NCBI GenBank assembly: GCA_963971285.1
Contig: OZ020255.1
Span: 18,558,931-18,622,930, forward strand
Direction: 5' to 3'
DNA: 64,000 nucleotides
Source of the DNA: Astropecten irregularis
Lineage: Eukaryota; Echinodermata; Asteroidea; Paxillosida; Astropectinidae
The notes beneath the pieces were generated by a model that searched no databases, had not been told where the DNA came from, and saw only the letters and a list, made by a program, of their open reading frames with translations. Both the position numbers and the translations under genes were made by a program. Numbering within the stretch: the first letter of the stretch is position 1; each line of letters starts with the position of its first letter. Shown piece after piece: positions 30,986 through 43,628 of the stretch.

Positions 30986-31903
30986 TTTTGGATGTTTGTT
31001 TGCAGCCAGGACCTTTGGCATGCATGTGATAATGTATAAGCTAGGATTGTGTAGCATTGTTTACTGTTTACTATGTTTTTCTATTCACTTGTGGGAATTG
31101 AGCTTTTTTTTTGGTAGAAAGTATTTTGCCATTTCTTAGTGACAATTGCTCATCGCCGAACAAACTGTAGTCAGATGGTGAAGCTAAACTGTCAACTATT
31201 CTGACCTAACACTACAACAGTTCATAAATGTTTTCCCAAATATTTACCGATATTTAGACCAACAGTGACCACTGTAGTTAAAACTGTATACAGTGTATGT
31301 AGTGCAGCAACACTTGTTTACTATTTCATCATGTCATGTATTCATAATTGGTTTCTTTGTCCACGTTTAATAGGATGTGTTTTTTGTAGATGTGTTGAAA
31401 TAATGAAAGGGGGAGGGGTTCATTTCACACAATTGTCTTGTTAATAATGTGGTGCAAGGAGGATGTATTCATAAATATTCACGTTAATATTCAGAGATGG
31501 TATTTCTATGATTAATAATTTATAAATTTAATATACGGCTACACTTTGTAGAATTCAAAGGTTTGTAGCCCAAAACGTGTGACCACAGGGTAACCTTGCT
31601 TTTTGATGAAGTCATGTCAATATTGCACAAACAGTTTGGGTGCAAGAAAGTTGTCTGCTGTTCGCTGAACCGTATAGTTTGATCACCTCCAAAACACCTG
31701 CATTGCCTCATGTGACTGGATTTCCCCAATAATTCCCATTGATAAGGTCTGATTGAACTTATCAACTCTGTCAAAGCCCTGTCCTGACTGTCTGAAATCC
31801 TGCTTCGTCATTGTAGTGAGCCTTTTGTTCAAATCCCCTTAGGTTGACAGGACTTTTACTAAAAAAAAAGCTTCAGGATTATCGTGAGTCACATGTTTGT
31901 CGT

Positions 31904-31911
31904 TGACGTCA
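31904..31911. promoter_or_regulatory. CRE palindrome TGACGTCA
   Basis: An eight-base cAMP-response-element consensus 290 bp before the TRIM-like start codon. A TATA-like GATATATAG follows at about 31996. Together they could be the promoter of the intronless gene; this is inference from position and consensus only. Confidence 0.35.
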
Positions 31912-32200
31912 GACATAAACAATCCCCATTCAGAACACACATTTTTTTTATCCCAGAATTTAATCACATGGCTTTGCAATACTTTCAGTTTAGACGATAT
32001 ATAGAGCCTGCAGAAGCAGTTAAACCTTATTCACATGTACACTGGTTTTATTGAGCAGTAGGGCTATAAACGCACACTGCAGTGCAAGAGTTGGCATGAT
32101 ATTGAATGTGTTCTACAAAGCACCTTTAGGTCCATTGACTTTAAATAGCAATTTGAATTTTAAAGAGTGAATAACAGAAGCAGAAAGACTGTTTGCTATC

Positions 32201-33346
32201 ATGGCGTCAGCTGATGATGTGAGAGTGTTTTCCATGGAAGAACTCCAACGTGCCTTGCTAGAGTGCTCTGTGTGCATGGAGTCAAGAAATGCCCGTCACG
32301 GCCAAGATTTCTCCCTGAAGTTTCTCGACTGTCATCACACCGTGTGCAGTAGCTGTCTGAATCGACTGATTGAAGACCAACAGACGTTCCAATGTCCGGA
32401 GTGTCGTCGTACTATAAAAGTACCTGCAGAAGGAGTGAACGGATTCCAGAACAACTTCGTTGCAGAGCGGATCCTGGACTTTGCAGACAAATGTAAACCG
32501 AAGAGGGTGACGGAGCCAGAGCCTAAGACAATCAAATGTGGAGGATGCAAAGATGTCATCGCAACGGCAGCGCAGCAGTGTGTCCTCTGCGGGTACCTGT
32601 GTGGTACGTGTATTTGGAAGCATCGAGATGATAAGTCCTTCTCTCATCACACTGTCTTCCCTTCTGGCGTCAAATCAGAAGCTGGGATGAGTGATGATTC
32701 TAAGTTATGTGCCAGACATAATTGTCGACTTGATTTCTTCTGCGAAGCCTGTCGGGCATCAATCTGTAAAATGTGTAAAGAGTTCCAGCACCAAGGTCCA
32801 GAGCACGTCGTCCGCGAAGTCAGTAATGTTGCTGAAGACAGGCTGCGCGAGATGGACAGAATCCTAGAGTCAGTCCTTGACCGTAAGTCTCGGGCTTGTG
32901 AGGTGTTCGACAGAGCCTGCCAGGAGGAAATCAGAGCCCAAGTCCAGGCTAACAAGACCAAGCAAGAGCTGAGGTCATTCATCCAGGAGTGTAGCGACAT
33001 TCTGAAAAAGAGAGAGATGGAACTGGTTGGGTCAGTCGACCACCGATTTCAGCAGCACTCCAAGAGACTGCGGTATACCAAGGAGCGAGCCCAAGACCTT
33101 CATGCCAAGATTCGCAGCAGCTTAGAGTACGTCGACAAAATCAAGAAACATCAAGAGCCACTGGCAATCATCAGAGCGACAAATGCCTTGAGTCCGGCAT
33201 TGCTTGAATTGATCTCTACCAAGATAGACATTGATGTTGAATGTGATGATACCTTCTTGTCTGTTAACCCATCTGACTTATTGTTTGACATCACTGCCTT
33301 TAAACATGTAGTTTCTCTCCTTGGCAAAACATGTAATGACGACTAA
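32201..33346 (+). CDS. Intronless TRIM-like RING/B-box/coiled-coil protein
   Basis: 381 residues from one uninterrupted exon. The RING finger is C3HC4: C22, C25, C44, H46, C49, C52, C65, C68. A first B-box follows (C113, C116, C127, C130, C134, C137, H141, H149 or H150), then a B-box 2 with the full pattern C170, H173, C181, C184, C189, C192, H197, H202. A charged helical region at about 205-320 is a likely coiled coil. The last ~60 residues match no domain I know: there is no NHL, filamin, B30.2 or FN3. Proteins of this build (TRIM2/3/45/56 type) are usually E3 ubiquitin ligases acting in the cytoplasm, and the RING is intact. The start is the first ATG of the frame. AATAAA at 34031 could end the message. 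Intronless TRIM genes are typical of expanded invertebrate sets. No specific orthologue is claimed. Confidence 0.93.
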   Translation: MASADDVRVFSMEELQRALLECSVCMESRNARHGQDFSLKFLDCHHTVCSSCLNRLIEDQQTFQCPECRRTIKVPAEGVNGFQNNFVAERILDFADKCKPKRVTEPEPKTIKCGGCKDVIATAAQQCVLCGYLCGTCIWKHRDDKSFSHHTVFPSGVKSEAGMSDDSKLCARHNCRLDFFCEACRASICKMCKEFQHQGPEHVVREVSNVAEDRLREMDRILESVLDRKSRACEVFDRACQEEIRAQVQANKTKQELRSFIQECSDILKKREMELVGSVDHRFQQHSKRLRYTKERAQDLHAKIRSSLEYVDKIKKHQEPLAIIRATNALSPALLELISTKIDIDVECDDTFLSVNPSDLLFDITAFKHVVSLLGKTCNDD

Positions 33347-33381
33347 TTTCATAAGTAGGATTTGAAGCTTTGCATGGTGGA

Positions 33382-33570
33382 AGTCACGTAATAAGGAAAG
33401 GTTTGCGGAGACACCATGTATAAACTGTTGTTTGATGAAAGTCAGGTGGTTGAATAGTACTTGTAGCGCTTGGTGGAGTTGCTTTCGTAGGTCCTGACTA
33501 GGTTATACTTACAAACATACATAAGAGTGTATACATGGTGTCTCCACAAACCTTTCCTTATTACGTGACT
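33382..33570. repeat. Foldback element in the probable 3' UTR of the TRIM-like gene
   Basis: AGTCACGTAATAAGGAAAGG pairs perfectly with CCTTTCCTTATTACGTGACT, and the arms continue to GACACCATGTATA. It starts 35 bp after the stop codon. The inner GTTTGCGGAGACACCATGTA resembles the ends of family S. Confidence 0.85.
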
Positions 33571-34047
33571 AATTTCATCAAATGATTTGTGATAACCACT
33601 CAATCAACAAACTAAGTCATATTCAGATTTTCAGGTCATTTTTAATTTGTTGTGACAAATTGGGGGTGAAATCAAATCTATGTAGGCCTAACAATGCATT
33701 ATCTAAGTGCTGATTTATTTATACTTTGCTATGCTTTTTCACAAATTTACTATTTAATTCACACATTTTAGAAGTTTATAATGTTATAATAAGTATAAAC
33801 ATTTGCACAGTAAATATTTTTTTCCAGTAACTTAAGAATGTTTGCACAGATGGTGATGTTTCCTTTACAACAATGTACATTTTTTCTCCTGTAGCCGTCA
33901 TGTAGTAGGCCTACTCAACCAAACTGGGTGATCAAATGAACTGTATCCTATTCAGAGTGTGTCAAGTTGTAATATTGCATTATTTAGTTTTAGGCTTGGA
34001 GTTAGGAGGTTCTGAGGAAGGCTTGCCTTCAATAAAGATCTTACTAG

Positions 34048-34139
34048 GTGCCTTTACAAAACCATGGAGTTAGGAAAAGACAAAACAGAGCGGGCTCCAG
34101 CTCAGGCTCGGGCTCGGGCTCAGGCTCAGGCTCAGGCTA

Positions 34140-34211
<72 letters not shown>

Positions 34212-34391
34212 TGTCATCCATATGCTGAAGATATAGGATGTGTTTTTTCATTGAAGCTGAAGCTCTGTTTTCCTTTTCAAACTAGAGAATCTACTTCCAA
34301 ACTGCAGCCAAAAGCCTCTTTGATACCAGTTATTTTTGAATGGATTCACGAAATGGAGCCGGAGCCTGAGCCTGTTTCGTATATGCCCTAG
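34048..34391 (+). mobile_element. GGCTC-end MITE with expanded (GGCTCA)n arm
   Basis: The family W core GAGAATCTACTTCCAAACTG and right end GGAGCCTGAGCCTGTTTCG are present. The left arm has grown into about 20 units of GGCTCA/GGCTCG at 34088-34210. Confidence 0.85.
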
Positions 34392-34399
34392 GATTGAAA

Positions 34400-34510
34400 T
34401 GTGTGAAGCCCTCCTAACTCCAAGCATTTTTATTAATCTGAGGTCATTATTTTGACGGATGAGCAGTTAGCAGCAGTTTATTACTTGTATTTCCTTAGTT
34501 CTGACAGATA
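34400..34510. repeat. Repeat family Q fragment
   Basis: GAAGCCCTCCTAACTCCAAG followed by CATTTTTATTAATCTGAGGTC and GCAGTTAGCAGCAGTTTATT: the right half of the Q unit. Confidence 0.6.
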
Positions 34511-34973
34511 AATATTCGGTCTGAAATTGTAGTGTGTCAAGCATCATTGATTCAGACTTTCTGTGTGAATAGAGGGTAAGCTTTAGGGGATGTTTTTGTT
34601 GTGTAGGGGTGAAAAGGGGACACAAATTCAGGAACTCGTTTCCCCCTTTTTTGTTACATTTTGTTTATAATTTTAGCATTGGGAAATTTTGGTTTCATTC
34701 TAGAAAATTCTGTTTTAAGTTATCTCATGATTTTTTACGTACAATTAAACTACAATAACTGTTTGGGATTTTTTACAGGTGTTGCATAGTTGGGTGAGTC
34801 TCTTTTATGAACTTGAAGGATATGCTTCAAAGTTCATGATTCATAGTAGAATGCTGGCCCAGACTACAAAAAAATATGGTTATTTTATCAACAAACACGA
34901 CCATGACTTCAAATTAGAATATGAACATCTGTCCAACAGTATGGAACTAAAACCTGATTTTGTGTATGTCTTT

Positions 34974-35342
34974 AAAGGTACAGTACAGGATAGGTACCAT
35001 ACCCAAACAGAAATGTTCACAGATTTACGTATATCTTTCAGGGTATGAAGATATGGTGCTGGTTGATACATACCGTTAAAATATTTCCACCTGAAATGCT
35101 GTATTTATCCAGAAATTAGTAAAACAAAGACCGAAAACAGTTTTGATCTCGTGGTAAGATCAAAACCATTCTTTATGTTTTAAAAGAAAGATTGAGTCGG
35201 GTTTTCGCTATTTTTCACGTGACTCAGATGTCTGATTGAGCTCAAGTTTTCACAGGTTTATTATTTCATGTCCATGTTTGGTTAGACAAAGTGTGAGTGC
35301 TGTTCTTTGACCTTTACCAATCATGTATTATACCTTTAATAA
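34974..35342 (+). mobile_element. TTAA-type MITE, family Y
   Basis: TTAAAGGTACAGTACAGGAT at the left and CATGTATTATACCTTTAA at the right, with a core including GGTAAGATCAAAACCATTC. Confidence 0.8.
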
Positions 35343-35600
35343 TAATTTTGAGTGAAGTGTTCACAGATTTCTGTAAAAATGTCAATCACATTCACTTTTG
35401 TTTAAAGATGGTTGACTCTTTGCTTTAACCCTTTTTTTGTCAGTAGAGTCATTTCAGAGATGTTATTACAGTAATTTCTGAAGTTGTTTTTCTACCTTAG
35501 ACTAGTGCAAACATAAATTTCTTTTCAATAACTAGTCTGTGAGCATTGCCTAACCCTGAAAGTTTTCTCCTAGCTTGTTCAATATTTTTGTTTTTGTGCT

Positions 35601-35945
35601 TTAAAGGTAGCATCATACTTTGTTTTTTTTTGTCAAAGAAATACAGATTCATGAGCAAAAATATCAAGAAAGACTCAGAAAAAGTCATATGTGAGAATTT
35701 CAGTCCCATACGGTGCCCATTTTTTAGGAGAAAACAGTGAAAAACGGCCACAGTATTTCTTAAGTCTTTCCTCTCTTTTTTATAATTGTTGTCACTAGTT
35801 TTACTCTTTTCTGGACAAATTAACAGCATTTCAGGCAGAAAAACTTCAACGGTATATTTCTGCCATCACCATCTTTATACCCTGTAAGTTATAGTTAAAT
35901 CTGTGACAATTTCTGTTTTGGTATGCTACCAAAGTATGATACAAA
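35601..35945 (+). mobile_element. TTAA-type MITE, family X
   Basis: TTTAAAGGTAGCATCATACT at the left and CTACCAAAGTATGATAC at the right. The right-hand terminal TTAA is lost. Confidence 0.75.
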
Positions 35946-36589
35946 TGCAACAATTATACTGTTCAGGTTTTCATTGTAATTTCTGTATTTCACAAGTTGT
36001 CACTATGAGTGAAAAACACATCAGTGTTTTGTATATAATTATGCTCATTACTTCATTGACAAGGTTTACACAAATTTGTTTTCTGAATGGCAGGGATTTC
36101 TTTTAAATGAATAAATTAATGTATATATGCTTACTTCCTTTTATTCATTGTTTTCTTATTGGAAAGCTGTGCTCTTGTCCCATTGTGAACTAGTGTATAT
36201 AGAAGCAGCAAGTTAAACTTGGGAAAAAAACACTAGCCGGAGAGAAACTGAAGTTGAAAGAGAATCTTTTCTCGGGTCTTGCTAAGTTAGTGACATGTAG
36301 CCAAGTCTAAGTTTTGCAATCTTCCTCTAAGTTATAATTGGTTGAAGCTCATTCTGCAAATTTCATCAGTTCATCTGAACAAAAAATTAATTACTTTTTA
36401 TATAATTATAATATGATTAAGAAATACTGAAATGATCCTTGTTCAACTAGTACGTCCCTGACTGAAATTGGCCTATCTTTCTTCTATTTATTTACGTATC
36501 CAGAAAAGTTCAAACTTCATTAGTGATATATAATGTTGGTGGGTTTTTTTGACAGTGTACATTCCTTTTGCAGTTTCCTACTCAAACCC

Positions 36590-36990
36590 ACCCGTTTCTA
36601 CAATCGTATTCTTTCTTAGCTTTAATAGGCAAAAGAAAGTCGGCTAATGACGTCAGAATTACTTTCAGCCAATCGCTGACAGGTGGAAGAAACGTCTGCA
36701 GCCCAAACAAATTAATTTTTTTTTTTTTGTGGGAAAACTCCCGCGCATCCCGGCCAGCCAATCTCTATTATTTTGAAAATTCAATTTTGGGTTTTGATGA
36801 GGTAGGATATGGATGGGCGTTAGGGGTGGGGACAGTCGGTTCGGTTCGGACAGACTGAGTCGAGTGACGGTGGGATGGAAATAGCCGAATAAGCAACATG
36901 CGATCGCGACCAACCAAGGCAAACCGTACGATCGCTCGTTATACCGCCCCCTATCGGCCACCTAACTGAAGGTACCAGCAAACTCAGCCG
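36590..36990. promoter_or_regulatory. Candidate promoter: CpG-richer DNA with CRE and CCAAT boxes
   Basis: In an AT-rich intergenic region this stretch has clustered CpGs (CGATCGCGACC, CCGTACGATCGCTCG), a TGACGTCA at 36648-36655, and CCAAT at 36669 and 36758. No gene starts within it. The nearest downstream gene on the plus strand is IDI1, 2.6 kb away, whose ATG exon is preceded by a possible acceptor (TTTATACCAG at 39599). An untranslated first exon here is therefore possible, but this is inference. Confidence 0.3.
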
Positions 36991-37849
36991 AATTACTCAG
37001 CCGCCAAATCAGGAAGTTAGAATACATACAGTACAAGGAGCTGGCAAATATTCGGTTAGAAAAAAAACATTTTACTAAAGTAGTCCATACAAGCTCAATT
37101 TCTATAGCGTTTATGTTTAAAACATGAAATAATTACATGATTAGTGTCAATAAACGCTCCATTATTGTAAAGTCAAAAGTGTACCACACATTTTGGCCCA
37201 CCGTCATCATTTTGTACAAGACTTTGTAGGACATGTACCACTGGGCCAATAAAAAATGTGGTTATAAAGAATATAATTTGATTAAACTATGTTGTAATTA
37301 CTTTTAAGGGATCATGATTGGTTAATATATAAACACAAATAATGGGATTGTAATATAAATTGCCCCATGTTATTTTTGGTTGAGGGGCAAAGCCTGCCTT
37401 CACACCCCTTGAGTAGGATATGGATCAGTCCAGCTAGAACTATTATGTAAATTAGGATTGTCTAATTTGCATAACTAGAACTGCTAGAAATTCCTCAATC
37501 TTATATTCTACAATGTGGCTTTGTGTTGTATTACTTGTATCATGGAGGTACTGAGAAATACCTCCATGCTTGTTATGTGCACTAGGCAGTCCTCTTGGAC
37601 ATGCAGGGACTGCATGAGTCTGCTGGGTGTGGCTGAGTAAGTTATATTACTGTATGGGGAGGACTTGCTCTAGCTGGTTCATGGAAGTGTGTCATATCTC
37701 CATGGCAGTGGTCTAACCATGGAGAAAATCTCAGTCTTCTTTCCTCCAACTTGGTCCAGCTTGCATGCAGTGTATGTCTTTCCATGCTTCTAATAAAAGT
37801 AAGACCTTCAGTTCATTTATGCTTTTTACTGACTACAATCATAACATAT

Positions 37850-37959
37850 GGGTTTCCTGAAGTTTAGTGCACTCAGGTTAGCTGGTACCCAGCTTCTACT
37901 CACCTAAATTGTAAAAGCTGGGTACCAGCTAACCCGAGTGTACTGAACTTCAGGAACCC
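37850..37959. repeat. 110 bp hairpin
   Basis: GGTTTCCTGAAGTTTAGTGC and TTAGCTGGTACCCAGCTT pair with AAGCTGGGTACCAGCTAA and the outer GTACTGAACTTCAGGAACC, around a loop of about 20 bases. Single copy in the window. Confidence 0.85.
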
Positions 37960-38569
37960 CAGTTGTAGGCTCTTAATGTAATTCCTTTACAGTCCCCTGA
38001 TTAACAGTAACTAACAAGATCTATTGTTTTTAGTAATTTGTCTAATGTATTATTCTACCATGCATTGTTGGCACAACCTGCATCACCACCACCTTTAACT
38101 GCATCCATTTTAGATTTGTACTTGGCGACTGAAACCACGCCTGGGTTTTGATCCCAGCTTGGTCAAGCAAACGGGCGCAGACGACATGTGTTTAAGAAGT
38201 GTGAGCAGTCTATGATGTAATGTGCAACTTGCGTTACTTTTTATACCAGCATCTATCGATTTTTGTTTACCATAATCTAGAAATCTAGAAGCACAGTACA
38301 GTGATGCTTTATAAATAAAACTCGATCGGGCGTTCGTATGTTGAATTATGCTGGTACTGATTCGATCCACTGTTACACGGCAAACCGGTCTTCATGCACG
38401 AGTTTGTGCCCAGCCGATGATTTTCACTTCCACACAGCCAGGTAAACTTCATAGATTGCAGCAAAAGACACTGATTGGGTAGGTGAAATTGTAATGTAAT
38501 TATTATTATGATGATTGAATGTAGAAGTAGGGCTATGTAATAAGCCTACTTTTTTTACCTTGTGCCAAT

Positions 38570-39022
38570 TCAAGAAGCTGCACAAAAAATTGCTTAGCAC
38601 AAACATAGCTTGCCCAATAAAACAAACCACCATTGAAAATTCCATTTGATATTCATCATGTTCATGGTCAATGACAAAGTCATGAATGTGACAATGAACA
38701 ACAGCCAAATTAGAACAATCACAAGTGATACACAAACACATGGAAATTTGGTTGTTAATCCTGTTTTTATGAGGCCTACTTATTAGGAAGTGTATATTTT
38801 GCCGCCCGGCACCATCACATGATCATGCATTCTTCTCGTTGGTACGTTCTATAATTCTAGTACTGCAATTTAGCCAATGGTAACGGCAAAATAGTGTTTG
38901 AGGGAAGATTGCCGGTGCCAGCATTCCGGCAAAATATATACTGCCTTTTTATTAAAACAGAAATTTCATGGGTAGCAATTTTTGTGCTAAGCCTAAGCAG
39001 GGCCGTGAAAATGGCCCCTTGT
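38570..39022. repeat. GGGGCCAATTTCAT-type foldback with another foldback nested in it
   Basis: The outer sequence (38570-38770 and 38960-39022) matches the element at 1369-1610 in reverse, including CAAACCACCATTGAAAATTC. The insert at about 38788-38950 folds on its own ends (TATATTTTGCCG... and CGGCAAAATATA). Confidence 0.7.
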
Positions 39023-39363
39023 CTTATCACTTAGAACTAGCCTACTTCTAGACTAGGGCCCCTCTATTGACCAATAATGGAGGAAATTTAGACACTGGCG
39101 GAGGAGCGCCCAAAGTACTTGTCCTAGAACTTAAGCCTAACGTTTAATAGGCCTAGTACAAAATAGAATTACTACTATTACTAGTTGTACATACATGTAC
39201 CCTACCTGCATTTTGTATGAACTAGGAATTTGCTTAAAATATTAAAGAGACAATGTACCACCAGTTAGGCACATTATTTTAGACTATTTCTTGAACGACC
39301 TCCCAAGTATTCCTGATTTCCTGGTAAAGTGGTAGGCCTACATTGTTGTAATTTACTAGTTGA

Positions 39364-39435
39364 GATGATCGTAACCCTAGGTCTGACATGGGGACTGGGA
39401 CCTCATGTCAGACGTAGGGTTATGATTATCGCAAC
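39364..39435. repeat. ~70 bp hairpin
   Basis: ATCGTAACCCTAGGTCTGAC pairs with GTCAGACGTAGGGTTATGAT. Confidence 0.75.
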
Positions 39436-39481
39436 GAGTAATTTACATAGTTCAGAAAATTGTAATGGAACAAACCACAGC

Positions 39482-39570
39482 TAGCAAAAAGCATACCCGT
39501 TATTAAAATTGATGAATGAAATGGAGCCGTAGTCGTAGCCAGAGCATGAGCCTCATAAATGTCCATAGTA
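39482..39570. repeat. Family W MITE relic next to the IDI1 start
   Basis: Short diverged right end (ACCCGTTATTAAAATTGATG, GGAGCC, CATGAGCCTCATAAATG). It stops 35 bp before the IDI1 start codon. Confidence 0.55.
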
Positions 39571-39605
39571 ATTGAAATACAATCATTGTTTATACCAGGA
39601 GAGGA

Positions 39606-42767
<3,162 letters not shown>

Positions 42768-42925
42768 AGGGCATGATGGGATAGCTCGTGTGGACAAACT
42801 AGAAATTCTTATATTAACCAAATCTTCCAGATCATATTTAACATAAGTTATATTATTATGAATTATCCATACCATTGATTGCTGCATTTTCAGCCATTTA
42901 CAACTATTATAAATAAATATTTGTC

Positions 42926-43282
42926 TTAAAGGTAATATCATGCTTTGGTTTTTGTCAAAGAAATGCAGATTAATGGGCAAAAATATCAAGAAAGATACAG
43001 TAACAGTCATCTGTGAAAATGTCAGTCCCATACGATGCCCACTTTTTGAGAAAACAGTGAAAAATTCCCACAGTATTTTAAAAATATTTTCACTTTTATT
43101 TTTTTTATCTTGAAAAGATCAAAATTGATTTGGTCACTGGATTTACTCTTTTCTGGATAAATACAGCATTTCAGGCAGACACATTATATTGGTATGTTTC
43201 TTTCACCTCCGTCTTTATACCCTGTATGTTATAGGTTAAACTGTGAAGATTTCTGCTACCAAAGCATGATACTATCTTTAAA
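42926..43282 (+). mobile_element. TTAA-type MITE, family X, at the IDI1 3' end
   Basis: TTAAAGGTAATATCATGCTT at the left, AAAGCATGATACTATCTTTA at the right. Same orientation as the copy at 42174. It begins 9 bp after the IDI1 AATAAA. Confidence 0.85.
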
Positions 43283-43628
43283 AGTTCCCTTACCAAAACG
43301 TTTTTGTTTTTAGTCTTAACTTTGACGGAAAACCACATGAGTCGGTGTCATGCAATGTTTAATCTTATGGAGATATTTTATCATTTATCCTAAATCATAC
43401 TGTTATGTTTTATTATATTACATTTATTTTCTATCGGAGGGCTGAAAACCCACAATAAAATTTGGTATCGCATCCATTTTATGGAATCGGTATTCTTATG
43501 GAGTAACTTTTTAATACAAATATTGCAATTTCAAGATTGGAAAAAATAAATTAGAAACAAGCTTTCTTCAATTCTTGAAGTGGTATTAAAAAGGTATCTG
43601 GTATCATGAGGTGAATTTACATTTTGTA

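Larger units (their letters stand above)
25491..32200. other. 3' flank of the ankyrin-repeat gene and intergenic DNA
   Basis: No coding exon supported. The first AATAAA on the plus strand after the stop that I noticed is at 27634-27639 (an ATTAAA lies at 26399), so the 3' UTR could be long. The rest is foldbacks, two minisatellite or simple tracts, TTAA MITEs and a SINE. Open frames between 27938 and 28668 fall inside inverted repeats. Confidence 0.65.
33347..39605. other. Intergenic DNA between the TRIM-like gene and IDI1
   Basis: No coding exon supported in 6.2 kb. It contains a foldback in the probable TRIM 3' UTR, a GGCTC MITE with a long hexanucleotide expansion, X and Y MITEs, hairpins at 37850 and 39364, a nested foldback at 38570-39022, and a CpG-richer promoter-like stretch at about 36590-36990. 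The remainder is AT-rich with no visible signal. Confidence 0.65.

Noticed and set aside
32282..33000. Minus-strand open frames of 117-122 residues under the TRIM-like gene
   Set aside because: Antisense shadows of a well-supported coding frame.
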